Shown here in pieces: positions 18,702 to 28,025 of a DNA stretch of 64,000 nt. A program made the position numbers and the translations under genes. The stretch covers positions 1-64,000 of the forward strand of contig CAMCUB010000011.1 of the NCBI GenBank assembly GCA_945878845.1, in the 5' to 3' direction. Origin of the DNA: Erythrobacter sanguineus. Lineage in GTDB: Bacteria; Pseudomonadota; Alphaproteobacteria; Sphingomonadales; Sphingomonadaceae. Positions within the stretch are counted from its first letter, which is position 1. Each line of letters opens with the position of its first letter. The notes beneath the pieces were generated by a model. It ran no database searches. It saw only the letters and a program-made list of their open reading frames with translations, and was not told where the DNA came from.

Positions 18702-19849
18702 GTGCCGAGGAACAGGGCCCCGAACTCACTGTCCGCATCGCCTCCTCGGTCGGCGCCTTCGACGCGCACCAGTGGGACGCGCTGGGCGGTGAGGACAACC
18801 CCTTCGTTTCCCACGCCTTCCTCACCGCGATGGAGGACTCCGGCAGCGTCGGCCCCGGCACCGGCTGGGAGCCTGCGCCCATCGCCATCACCGCCGACGA
18901 CGGCACCCTGCTCGCCGCCATGCCCTCCTATGCCAAGGGCCACAGCCAGGGCGAGTATGTCTTCGACCACGCCTGGGCCGATGCCTGGCACCGGGCAGGG
19001 GGACGCTACTACCCCAAGCTCCAGATCGCCGCGCCCTTCACCCCTGCGACCGGCCCGCGGCTGCTGCTCTCCGACCCCGCGCTTGCCCCGCACCTCCTCA
19101 AGGGCGCCGAGGCGGTGTGCTTGCAGAACAAGCTGTCGAGCGCCCACGCCACCTTCATCGACCCCGCCCAGCTCCCCCTGTTCGAGGCGGCCGGCTGGAT
19201 GCCCCGCGCTGACATCCAGTTCCACTGGTTCAACCGCGGCTATGCCACCTTCGACGACTTCCTCGCCGAGTTGTCCTCGCGCAAGCGCAAGGACCTGCGC
19301 AAGGAGCGAGCGGCAGCGGTCGAGGGCCTCACGATCCGCCACCTGACCGGCTCCGAGATCCGCGAGGAGCACTGGGACGCCTTCTGGGTGTTCTATCAGG
19401 ACACGGGCGCGCGCAAATGGGGGAGCCCCTATCTGACGCGCGAGGCCTTCTCGCTGCTCGGGCAACGGATGGGGGAGCGGATCGTTCTGATCCTCGCCTA
19501 TGACGGCGACGAGGCGATTGCAGGGGCGCTGAACTTCGTGGGCAAGGACGCGCTCTACGGCCGCTACTGGGGCTGCACCCGCGAAGTGCGCTTCCTCCAC
19601 TTCGAGCTGTGCTACTATCAGGCGATCGACATTGCGATCGCGCGCGGCCTCGCGACGGTAGAGGCGGGCGCACAGGGCGGGCATAAGCTCGCGAGGGGTT
19701 ATGAGCCGGTGCAGACCTGGTCAGCACACTGGATAGCCGATCCGGGCTTGCGCGCCGCAATCGCCGACTTCCTCGAGCGTGAGCGGGCGGGCGTTGCCAG
19801 CGACCAGCTCTACCTCGGCAGCCGCACCCCGTTCCGCAAGGGCCAGTGA
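18698..19849 (+). CDS. GNAT/FemAB-like N-acetyltransferase (peptidogalycan biosynthesis family), GTG start
   Basis: SSRKRKDLRKERAA...RYWGCTREVRFLHFELCYYQAIDIAI...EAGAQGGHKLARGYEP pattern. Confidence 0.88.
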   Translation: MSAEEQGPELTVRIASSVGAFDAHQWDALGGEDNPFVSHAFLTAMEDSGSVGPGTGWEPAPIAITADDGTLLAAMPSYAKGHSQGEYVFDHAWADAWHRAGGRYYPKLQIAAPFTPATGPRLLLSDPALAPHLLKGAEAVCLQNKLSSAHATFIDPAQLPLFEAAGWMPRADIQFHWFNRGYATFDDFLAELSSRKRKDLRKERAAAVEGLTIRHLTGSEIREEHWDAFWVFYQDTGARKWGSPYLTREAFSLLGQRMGERIVLILAYDGDEAIAGALNFVGKDALYGRYWGCTREVRFLHFELCYYQAIDIAIARGLATVEAGAQGGHKLARGYEPVQTWSAHWIADPGLRAAIADFLERERAGVASDQLYLGSRTPFRKGQ

Positions 19850-19884
19850 GCCCCGTCTCCTAACCGCATTGCGCGCGCCAGTAG

Positions 19885-19911
19885 GAGACACATGAGACAC
19901 ATGAGACACAG
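19885..19911. repeat. short tandem repeat, ~3 x GAGACACAT
   Basis: ggagacacatgagacacatgagacacag read directly. Confidence 0.8.
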
Positions 19912-20048
19912 TATAAACGCGAAAAACAGTCCCCGCGCATCGCCGGTTCAATAGCGCAGAAAAAATCCTCGCGGCGGGTCATTCGCTGACGGTGCCGCAT
20001 GAATCGCGAGTAGGAAAACCCTTTCAATCCAACCGCAGGCGAAAACCC

Positions 20049-20369
20049 TCAGGCAGCGCGCAGACGCCCCTCGGCCAGCCACTGGCGCGCGCGGCGCTGG
20101 GCTTCGGCGATCTCGCGGGCGGTCATTTCCTCGGAGATGTCGGCGCGGCAATGGGCGGCTTCCTCGTGCCCGCGTGCAGCGGCCAAGTTGAACCACTTGT
20201 GCGCTTCGATCAGATCGCACGGCTCCCCGTTGCTGCCCGTCGAGAAGGCAACGCCAAGATCGTAGCACGCCCCCGCATCGCCGCGACCGGCACCGGCCAG
20301 CCATCCGCCGATCAGCCCTCCACTGGTAGTCTCGGGGCGCGCATTTGCTCCGATTGCGATGATGTGCAT
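20049..20369 (-). CDS. Sel1-like repeat protein
   Basis: GDAGACYDLGVAFSTGSNGEPCDLIEAHKWFNLAAARGHEEAA. Confidence 0.75.
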   Translation of the reverse strand: MHIIAIGANARPETTSGGLIGGWLAGAGRGDAGACYDLGVAFSTGSNGEPCDLIEAHKWFNLAAARGHEEAAHCRADISEEMTAREIAEAQRRARQWLAEGRLRAA

Positions 20370-20647
20370 TTCCAGTCCCCTTCACCCGGTCACCCCCCTC
20401 GGCGACCTTCCGTGAAAACGAAGGTGCGGCACTTATGGTCAAAAAATAGTTAACGCGTTTTTCGTCCCTCGCTGGCCCGCCATTTTTTGCCCCCATTTTG
20501 CGTGCCAAAGCCGCTTGTGTGCCCTCGGGCGCTTGCCTATAGGGCGCGCATTGCCTTCCGCTTGCTGGGACCAAGTGAGCCAATGAAAAAATTCATGGTG
20601 TCAGGACGCGACGGTCTCCCCGGCGGCTCACGAAATGAGAGTGCGTG

Positions 20648-21106
20648 ATGCCATCCACCGCGTCTGACGACATTGATGTTCTCGAAAAGGCCAAGCGTCT
20701 CTTGGCGCCGGACTACGTTCCGAGCGAGGACGAGGAATACATGAACGATCGCCAGCAGGCCTATTTCCGGATGCTGCTGATCGAATGGAAGCGCTCGATC
20801 CACTCCGCCGCTGGTCAGACCCTGCAATCGCTGCAAGATGGCCCGATCCGCGAGGCCGACCTCACCGACCGCGCCTCGAGCGAGACCGACTGGGGCATCG
20901 AACTGCGCACCCGTGACCGGCAGCGCAAGCTGGTCTCCAAGATCGATTCCGCGCTGCGGCGCATTGATTCGGGCGAATATGGCTATTGCGAGGTCACCGG
21001 CGATCCGATCGGCCTCAGGCGTCTCATCGCGCGCCCCGTGGCGACGATGACGGTCGAGGCGCAGGAAGCCCATGAACGGCGCGAGAAGGTCTCGCGCGAC
21101 GATTGA
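20648..21106 (+). CDS. dksA: DksA-type RNA polymerase-binding factor
   Basis: DRASSETDWGIELRTRDRQRKLVSKIDSALRRIDSGEYGYCEVTGDPIGLRRLIARPVA. Confidence 0.92.
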   Translation: MPSTASDDIDVLEKAKRLLAPDYVPSEDEEYMNDRQQAYFRMLLIEWKRSIHSAAGQTLQSLQDGPIREADLTDRASSETDWGIELRTRDRQRKLVSKIDSALRRIDSGEYGYCEVTGDPIGLRRLIARPVATMTVEAQEAHERREKVSRDD

Positions 21107-21320
21107 TCCCGGTGACAGACCGCAGTGCCGGCTATTCAAGAGCACCGATCAACCTGTTCCGACTTGGGACACATACCAAGAGCAACGGTCCACGGGGGTC
21201 AGGCTTTACTGCCCGTTAACTGCAAATGCCCCACCAGCAGTGCCGCAAACGGGCGGGATCGCAAATCGCAGCCTGACGGACATGCGGTGCTATTATTCGA
21301 TGTAGGAGGTTATCCGGAAG

Positions 21321-21698
21321 ATGACGGGGGTTGAGACACGCAGTGTCGCACGCGACAGCCTGTTTCTGCTGGCTGACATTCGTGTCGAACAGAGCGCGGA
21401 AATCTGCCGCGTGCGCGTCCGCAATCTGTCGGACGGCGGCATGATGGGCGAAGGCCAGCTGCGCGTGCAGCGCGGGCACCGCGTGTCGGTCGAACTGCGC
21501 AACATCGGCGCGGTCGGCGGGACGGTCGCCTGGGTGCAGGACAACCGCTTCGGGGTTGCCTTCGACGAGGAAATCGATTCGCAAAAGGCACGCCGCCCGC
21601 TTCAGGGCCCGGAAGATGCGGCCACGTTCATGGCCGCGCCCTCGCGGGCCCACCGCGCTCCGCCTCCGCCCGAGCCGACCACGCTGCGCAAGATCTGA
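21321..21698 (+). CDS. PilZ domain protein
   Basis: VRVRNLSDGGMMGEG...VELRNIGAVGGTVAWVQDNRFGVAFDEEID. Confidence 0.75.
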   Translation: MTGVETRSVARDSLFLLADIRVEQSAEICRVRVRNLSDGGMMGEGQLRVQRGHRVSVELRNIGAVGGTVAWVQDNRFGVAFDEEIDSQKARRPLQGPEDAATFMAAPSRAHRAPPPPEPTTLRKI

Positions 21699-21777
21699 AC
21701 TGATTTCGGGGCACTATCCGGCACCTTCTCCATCCCCAAGCTGACCCGCGCCTCGCAACCTGCTAGGCACAGCGACG

Positions 21778-23256
21778 ATGCGAATCTGCCTGCTTCCGTT
21801 GGCTGTGCTGGCCCTCTCGTCCTGCGGCTCCTCGGCGGGCGACGGGGCGGTAGAGGTCGCGATCATCGGCACGCCTGCCGCGATGTTCGAAGATGGCGTG
21901 CGTCTGGCGCCCGCGGCCCAGCTGCTGCGCGGCGCCACGCATGAAGGGCTTGTCGCGCTGGATGCTTCCGGTCAGGTCGTCCCTGCGGTCGCCGAGCGCT
22001 GGATCGTCACCGATGACGGCCTTAGCTACATCTTCCGCCTGCGCGACAGCACGTGGCCGGGCGGCGAGGAGATCGAGGCGAGCGAGGTGCGCGATCAGCT
22101 GCGCCGCACGATCGCGCGGCTGGAGGGCACATCGCTCGGGCTCGATCTTGCCAATATCCGCGAGGTCCGCGCCATGACGGGGCGGGTGATCGAGGTGCAG
22201 CTCAACGCGCCGATGCCCGATTTTCTGCGCCTGCTTGCTCAGAGCGAGCTGGGCCTCACCCGCGGCGGCAGCGGCGCGGGGCCGATGGCGATGTCGCGCG
22301 GGGATGGCGATAACGGTGCGGGCAGCGCCCGGCTCTCCGCGCTGCCGCCCGAATCGCGCGGTCTGCCCGCGCGTCAGGACTGGGAGGATGTCGCGCGCCC
22401 GATCGCGGTGCGCGCGCTGGCGGCCGACAAGGCGGTTGCGGCCTTCGCGGCGGGCGATGTCGATCTGGTGCTGGGCGGGAGCATCGTCGATTTCCCCGAG
22501 GCCACCGCTGCGGCCGGGCCGCTCTCGCGCGGGACGATCCAGGTCGATCCGGCGCTCGGCCTGCTCGGGCTGACCGTGCGGCGCGAGGCGGGACTGCTCG
22601 CCGACCCGTCGCGGCGCGAGGCGCTGTCGATGGCGATCGACCGGCCTGCGCTGATCCAGGCCTTCGGGCTTGGCGGCTGGCGCGAGAACAGCTGGATCGT
22701 CCCGCCCGAGGCCTTCACCGCGCCCGGCTACAGCCAGGACCGCTGGGCCGGCACCTCGATTGCCAAGCGCCGCCAGATCGCTGCCGGCCGCATTCAGGCG
22801 TGGGCGGGCGCGGAACGCGAGCCGGTCGTGCGTGTGGCGCTGCCGCGCGGCAAAGGCAGCGACCTGTTGCTGCGCCAGCTGGCCGAGGCATGGGCAACCA
22901 TCGGCGTGACCACCCGCCGCGCCGCTCCCGGCGAGGCCGCCGACCTCGAGCTGCGCGACGTGCTGGCGCGCTATGTCTCGCCCTTGTGGTATCTCAACCA
23001 GTTCAACTGCCGGCTCGGCGCAGGCCTGTGCGCGCCCGCGGCCGATGCGCTGGTCAAGCAGGCGCAGGCGACCCGCGATCCGGCGCAGCGCGAAGTGCTG
23101 CTCGCCGAAGCCCATAAGGCGCTCGTCGATAGCGAGGTCTATATTCCGCTCGGCGTCCCCGTGCGCTGGTCGCTGGTGCGCGGGACCTTGGGCAATTACC
23201 TGCCCAACGCCTTCGCCTTCCACCCCTTGTTCCCGCTCTCGCAGCCCACCACATAA
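21778..23256 (+). CDS. ABC transporter substrate-binding lipoprotein (SBP family 5)
   Basis: Lipobox LALSSC; AERWIVTDDGLSYIFRLRDSTWPGGEEIEASEVRDQLRR; SRREALSMAIDRPALI. Confidence 0.85.
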   Translation: MRICLLPLAVLALSSCGSSAGDGAVEVAIIGTPAAMFEDGVRLAPAAQLLRGATHEGLVALDASGQVVPAVAERWIVTDDGLSYIFRLRDSTWPGGEEIEASEVRDQLRRTIARLEGTSLGLDLANIREVRAMTGRVIEVQLNAPMPDFLRLLAQSELGLTRGGSGAGPMAMSRGDGDNGAGSARLSALPPESRGLPARQDWEDVARPIAVRALAADKAVAAFAAGDVDLVLGGSIVDFPEATAAAGPLSRGTIQVDPALGLLGLTVRREAGLLADPSRREALSMAIDRPALIQAFGLGGWRENSWIVPPEAFTAPGYSQDRWAGTSIAKRRQIAAGRIQAWAGAEREPVVRVALPRGKGSDLLLRQLAEAWATIGVTTRRAAPGEAADLELRDVLARYVSPLWYLNQFNCRLGAGLCAPAADALVKQAQATRDPAQREVLLAEAHKALVDSEVYIPLGVPVRWSLVRGTLGNYLPNAFAFHPLFPLSQPTT

Positions 23257-23262
23257 AGGCGT

Positions 23263-23685
23263 ATGGAAAAGCCCATGCCCCGCCGCCCCGAACCGATGCG
23301 CTTCTCGCTCCCTGCCGGCACCGACCCCGCGTCGGTGCGCGCGCGGGTGGTGATGCTGGAGCGGCTGCTCGAGCGCAGTTTTACCATTCCCGGCGTCAAC
23401 GTGCCGGTGGGGCTCGACGCGATCATCGGCCTCGTGCCGGTGCTGGGCGAAGTGGTGACCACCGCCTTGGGCGCCTATGTCGTGTGGGAGGCGCGCAACC
23501 TCGGCCTGCCCAAGTGGAAGCTGGCACGGATGGGGGCCAATGTGCTGCTCGACACCGCGATCGGCGCTATCCCTGTGGTCGGCGATGCGGCGGACATCCT
23601 GTTCCGCTCGAATAGCAAGAACCTCAAGATCCTGACGCGGCACTTGGATAAGCACCATCCCGAGACGCGGGTGATCGAGGGCTAG
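23263..23685 (+). CDS. DUF4112 family membrane protein
   Basis: GLDAIIGLVPVLGEVVTTALGAYVVWEAR...LLDTAIGAIPVVGDAADILFRSN. Confidence 0.85.
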   Translation: MEKPMPRRPEPMRFSLPAGTDPASVRARVVMLERLLERSFTIPGVNVPVGLDAIIGLVPVLGEVVTTALGAYVVWEARNLGLPKWKLARMGANVLLDTAIGAIPVVGDAADILFRSNSKNLKILTRHLDKHHPETRVIEG

Positions 23686-23721
23686 TTTCCTCAGGCGCCC
23701 GGGCGCGCTAGGGACGTGCGC

Positions 23722-24513
23722 ATGAGCGCCGATGTCACCTACGCGAGCTATCTCGATCTTGGCCGTATCCTCGAGGCGCAGCACCCTGCCTCGCAGGCGC
23801 ATGACGAGCTGCTGTTCATCATCGTCCACCAGGCGAGCGAGCTGTGGCTCAAGCTGTGCCTGCACGAGTTGACCGCCGCGCGCGAGTGCATCGAGGCGGA
23901 CGATCTGCGCCCCGCCTTCAAGATGCTGGCCCGAGTGGCGCGGGCGCAGCAGCAGCTGATCCAGAGCTGGGACGTGCTCAGCACCATGACCCCGCATGAT
24001 TACTCGGCGATCCGGCCCCATCTGGGCGCGTCCAGCGGGTTCCAGTCGGCGCAGTACCGGATGATGGAATTCATGCTCGGCGGGCGCGATGGAAAGCACG
24101 TGCGGCTCCACAAGTCGAACGCCGATTGGGCCGGGCGGCTGGAGGCGGAGACCGGGCGGGCGAGCCTCTATGGCGCGGCGATCCGGTTGCTGGCGCGGCG
24201 CGGGCTGGCGATCGATCCGGCGGTGCTGGCGCGCGATCCGGCTGCGGCTTACGTTGCCGACCCCAGTGTCGAGGCGGCTTGGGCAGCGATCTACCGCGAT
24301 CCGCAGGCGCATTGGGATCTGTATGAACTCGCCGAGAAGCTGGTCGATCTCGAATACCACTTCCAGCGCTGGCGCTTCGGGCATTTGAAGACGGTCGAGC
24401 GCATCATCGGCTTCAAGCGCGGCACCGGCGGCACGCCGGGGGTGCCCTATCTTGAGGGGGTGCTGAAGCAGGCCTTCTTCCCCGAGCTGCTCAGCGTCAG
24501 GACCGCCATATGA
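23722..24513 (+). CDS. kynA: tryptophan 2,3-dioxygenase
   Basis: TYASYLDLGRILEAQ...HDELLFIIVHQASELWLKLCLHEL...SGFQSAQYRMMEFMLG. Confidence 0.95.
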   Translation: MSADVTYASYLDLGRILEAQHPASQAHDELLFIIVHQASELWLKLCLHELTAARECIEADDLRPAFKMLARVARAQQQLIQSWDVLSTMTPHDYSAIRPHLGASSGFQSAQYRMMEFMLGGRDGKHVRLHKSNADWAGRLEAETGRASLYGAAIRLLARRGLAIDPAVLARDPAAAYVADPSVEAAWAAIYRDPQAHWDLYELAEKLVDLEYHFQRWRFGHLKTVERIIGFKRGTGGTPGVPYLEGVLKQAFFPELLSVRTAI

Positions 24514-25733
24514 CCCCTGAAGCGCGCGCCGCCGACTTCGACGCCGCGGACCCGCTGGCGGGGTTTCGCGACCGCTTCACTCTGCCCGAGGGCGTGATCT
24601 ATCTCGACGGCAATTCCTTGGGCGCGCTGCCCAAGGCGACCTCGGCGGCTTTGGCGCGGGTGGTGGAGCAGGAGTGGGGCGAGGGCCTGATCCGCTCGTG
24701 GAACAGCGCAGGCTGGTTCGACATGGCGACCCGCATCGGCGCCAAGATCGCGCCCCTGATCGGTGCCGCCCCGCACGAAGTGATCGCCTGCGATTCCACC
24801 TCGGTGAACCTGTTCAAGCTGATTGCAGCGGCGCTCCAGATGCGGCCCGGCCGGAAGGTGGTGCTGTCCGAGCCCGGCAACTTCCCGACCGATCTCTACA
24901 TGATCGCCGGGCTGGAGGCGCAAGGCCTCGCCACGCGGCGGCTGGCGGAGCGGGGTCGGATCGCTGAGGCGCTGGATGGCGATGTCGCGCTGCTGATGCT
25001 CACCCACGCCCACTACAAGACCGGCGCGCTGCACGACATGGCCGCGCTCACCCGCGCTGCGCATGAGGCTGGCGCGCTGGTGCTGTGGGACCTGTCGCAT
25101 TCGGCCGGCGCGCTGCCGGTCGATTTGAACGGCGCGGGTGCGGACTTCGCGGTCGGCTGCGGCTACAAGTACCTGTGCGGCGGGCCGGGCGCGCCCGCCT
25201 TTGCCTTCGTTGCCGCGCGGCATCAGGCGGAGTTGCAACAGCCGCTCACCGGCTGGTTCGGCCACGCCGCGCCCTTCGCCTTCTCCGACGACTACGCGGG
25301 CGCGCCGGGGATCGAGCGGCTGCAATGCGGCACGCCCCCGGTGCTGGGGCTGGCAGCGCTGGAGGTCGGGGTCGATCTGATTGCCGAGATCGGGGTCGAC
25401 CGGCTCTACGCCAAGTCGCAGGCGCTTTCGGAGTTCTTCCTCGAAAGCCTGATGGCGCATGATGTGCACCTCGAGCTGGTCAGCCCGCCGCGCGCCGCCG
25501 ATCGCGGGAGCCAGCTCTCCTTCCGCCACCCGGAGGCTTATGCCATCTGTCAGGCGCTGATCGCGCGCGGCGTGATCGGCGATTTCCGCGCGCCCGACGT
25601 GCTGCGGCTGGGCTTCGCGCCCGCTTATCTCAGCTTTGCGGACATGGCCGCCGCCGCGCGGCACCTCGCCGAAGTTCTGGCGAGCGGCGAATGGCAGCGC
25701 GCGGAGTTCAACCAGCGCGCTGCGGTGACCTGA
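24510..25733 (+). CDS. kynU: kynureninase
   Basis: YLDGNSLGALPKA...WDLSHSAGALPVDLNG...VGCGYKYLCGGPGAPAF. Confidence 0.95.
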   Translation: MTPEARAADFDAADPLAGFRDRFTLPEGVIYLDGNSLGALPKATSAALARVVEQEWGEGLIRSWNSAGWFDMATRIGAKIAPLIGAAPHEVIACDSTSVNLFKLIAAALQMRPGRKVVLSEPGNFPTDLYMIAGLEAQGLATRRLAERGRIAEALDGDVALLMLTHAHYKTGALHDMAALTRAAHEAGALVLWDLSHSAGALPVDLNGAGADFAVGCGYKYLCGGPGAPAFAFVAARHQAELQQPLTGWFGHAAPFAFSDDYAGAPGIERLQCGTPPVLGLAALEVGVDLIAEIGVDRLYAKSQALSEFFLESLMAHDVHLELVSPPRAADRGSQLSFRHPEAYAICQALIARGVIGDFRAPDVLRLGFAPAYLSFADMAAAARHLAEVLASGEWQRAEFNQRAAVT

Positions 25734-25767
25734 GTGCCCGCACTAGCAAAGCTGATCGGCGCGCAGC

Positions 25768-25789
25768 GCCGCAAGGCCGAACGGCCGCC
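25768..25789. repeat. dispersed intergenic repeat core gccgcaaggccgaacggccgcc (second copy at 127-147)
   Basis: 21-bp identity ccgcaaggccgaacggccgcc with the intergenic sequence at ~127-147. Confidence 0.7.
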
Positions 25790-25826
25790 CGCAGCGTGCG
25801 CAGCTTTGCTGCGCGTCTAGCGAGGA

Positions 25827-25848
25827 CGAAGGCGCGGAGGCGCCTTCG
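25827..25848. terminator. hairpin between convergent kynU and SDR
   Basis: Perfect 9-bp stem cgaaggcgc-ggag-gcgccttcg; no clear U-tract. Confidence 0.5.
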
Positions 25849-25851
25849 CAA

Positions 25852-26751
25852 TCAAACAGTCCGCTCAGCCTTGTCCTTCTCGTTGGTACCCTTGATCATC
25901 GCGCGCATCTGATCCCACTCGGCATCGCCGAGCGCGCTGAGCATCGGGTAGAAGGTGCCGCCATTGGCCTGGAAGCCCGCGCCGTCGATCGCGATGGTCT
26001 GGCCGTTCACGTACTCCGCGCCCGGCCCCATCAGGAACACGGCAAGGTTGGCAAGCTCGTGCATCTCGCCCGCGCGGCCCATCGGGTTCAGCGAATTGCC
26101 CGAATTGCCGCCCGCGCCGCCCGGATGCAGCCGCGCGCTCATGCCCTTGGTCGGGAAGAGGCCTGGGGCGATGGCGTTGAAGCGCAGCCCATAGCGGCCC
26201 CACTCGGTCGCAAGGCTCTGGGTCATAGCGTTGATCGCGGTCTTGCTCATGGCGCTCGGCACCACGAAGGCACTGCCCGACCACACCCAGGTGGTGAGGA
26301 TCGAGAGGAAGCTCGCCTTCTTCTTCTCCGCGATCAGCCGCTTGCCGATGTCGAGCGTGACGTAGAAGGTCCCGCGCATCACGATGTCGGCGATGGCATT
26401 GAAGCCGTTGACCGAGAGGTCTTCGGTGCGGCTGATGAAGTTGCCCGCGGCGTTGTTGACCACCCCGGTCAGCGCGCCCCCGTCCGCCCAAATCGCGTCT
26501 ACCATCTCGTGGATCGCGTTCGCATCGCGGATGTCGCAGGCCATGCCGACGATTTTGCCGCCATGCAGCGCGGTCAGTTCGGCGGCGGTTTCGTCCAGCT
26601 TGTTCTGGCGGCGGCCGCAAATGTAGACGGTCGCGCCCAGCTTGAGGAACGCCTCGGCCATCTCGCGCCCGAGGCCGGTCCCCCCGCCGGTGACGAGAAT
26701 TCGCTCGCCCGCCATCAGGCCATCGCGGAACATCAGTTTCGAAGCGTCCAT
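25852..26751 (-). CDS. SDR family oxidoreductase (2,4-dienoyl-CoA reductase-like)
   Basis: ILVTGGGTGLGREMAE, NNAAGNF, AIAPGLFPTKG; start at MDASKLMFRDGLM. Confidence 0.9.
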   Translation of the reverse strand: MDASKLMFRDGLMAGERILVTGGGTGLGREMAEAFLKLGATVYICGRRQNKLDETAAELTALHGGKIVGMACDIRDANAIHEMVDAIWADGGALTGVVNNAAGNFISRTEDLSVNGFNAIADIVMRGTFYVTLDIGKRLIAEKKKASFLSILTTWVWSGSAFVVPSAMSKTAINAMTQSLATEWGRYGLRFNAIAPGLFPTKGMSARLHPGGAGGNSGNSLNPMGRAGEMHELANLAVFLMGPGAEYVNGQTIAIDGAGFQANGGTFYPMLSALGDAEWDQMRAMIKGTNEKDKAERTV

Positions 26752-26761
26752 TTCGGTTTCC

Positions 26762-27970
26762 TCAGAGACCGAGAACGGTCTTCGCAATAATGTTCTTCTG
26801 CACCTCGTCCGAGCCGCCGAAGATCGTCGAGGCGCGGTTGTTGAGGTATTTGCCCATCGCGGTCTGGGCATATTCGCTGCCCACCGGCTCGGGTGCTTCA
26901 TTGCCATAGAGCGGGCGTTCGAGCGGGAGTTGCAGCGCGTCCGGCCCGAGCAGTTCGAGCCGCAGCACATCGACCTGCTGGCCAATGTTGGAGCCGAGCA
27001 GCTTCACCAGCGAAGTCTGCGGCCCCGGCGCGCGGCCCTTGGCGAGCTGGGCGAGGATGCGCAGCTCGGTCACTTCCAGCGCCTCGGCCTCGAGCCGCAC
27101 GCGGGCGAGCCGGTCGCGGAAACGCGGGTCATGCGCAATCGCGCCGTTGACGCCCGAGGGCTGGGTCTGGGCGAGGTTCTCGAGCCGGTCGATGCTCTGG
27201 AGCAGGCGCGGGGCATAGCACGATCCGCCGCGCTCGTTCTCGAGCAGGAACTTGGCGATGGTCCACCCGGCGCCCTCGGCGCCGATGCGGTTTTCCTGCC
27301 CGGTGCGCGCATCGGTGAAGAACACCGCGTTGACCTCGTGATCGCCCGACATCGAGTAGATCGGGGTCACGGCCACCCCCGGCTGGTCCATCGGCACCAG
27401 CAGGAAGCTGATCCCGGCCTGCTTCTTCACGGTCGCATCGGTGCGGACGAGCGCGAAGATCCAGTCGGCGTGGTGGGCGTGGGTGGTCCAGATCTTGGAG
27501 CCGTTGATGACATATTCGTCGCCGTCGAGCCGTGCGCTGGTCTTGAGGCTGGCAAGGTCCGAACCGCTGCCGGGCTCGGAATAGCCCTGGCACCAGTAGT
27601 CGTCGCCCGACAGGATGCCGGGCAGGAAGCGCGCCTTTTGTTCGGGCGTGCCGAATTCGCAGATGACCGGGCCGACAAGGCGCAGGCCAAGGATCGCGAG
27701 CGAGGGTGCACCGGCGAGCGCGCATTCCTTTTCGAAGATGAACTTCTGCGTCGGGGTCCAGCCGGTGCCGCCATCCGCCTTGGGCCAGTGCGGGGCGACC
27801 CAGCCTTGGCGGTAGAGGATGCGGTGCCACTCCATCCCGATATCCGGCTCGACGAACACGCCGGGCGTCCGGCGCGCGCCGTCGCGCAGCCGTTCGGGCA
27901 GGTTGTCCGCAAGGAAGCTGCGCACTTCCTCACGGAAAGCCAGATCCTCGGGCGAGAAGTCCATATCCAT
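26762..27970 (-). CDS. acyl-CoA dehydrogenase family protein
   Basis: CQGYSEPGSGSDLASLKT, ENERGGSCYAP, GGSDEVQKNIIAKTVLGL. Confidence 0.93.
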   Translation of the reverse strand: MDMDFSPEDLAFREEVRSFLADNLPERLRDGARRTPGVFVEPDIGMEWHRILYRQGWVAPHWPKADGGTGWTPTQKFIFEKECALAGAPSLAILGLRLVGPVICEFGTPEQKARFLPGILSGDDYWCQGYSEPGSGSDLASLKTSARLDGDEYVINGSKIWTTHAHHADWIFALVRTDATVKKQAGISFLLVPMDQPGVAVTPIYSMSGDHEVNAVFFTDARTGQENRIGAEGAGWTIAKFLLENERGGSCYAPRLLQSIDRLENLAQTQPSGVNGAIAHDPRFRDRLARVRLEAEALEVTELRILAQLAKGRAPGPQTSLVKLLGSNIGQQVDVLRLELLGPDALQLPLERPLYGNEAPEPVGSEYAQTAMGKYLNNRASTIFGGSDEVQKNIIAKTVLGL

Positions 27971-28025
27971 CGCAATCAGTCCCAATCTCGATCCCGCAAG
28001 CTACGCAATTGCGGGCTCGCCAGCT

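Noticed and set aside
21763-24384. 873-aa ORF on the minus strand
   Set aside because: Antisense shadow of the SBP, DUF4112 and kynA genes; composition (His/Arg/Ala-rich) is typical of a high-GC reverse frame
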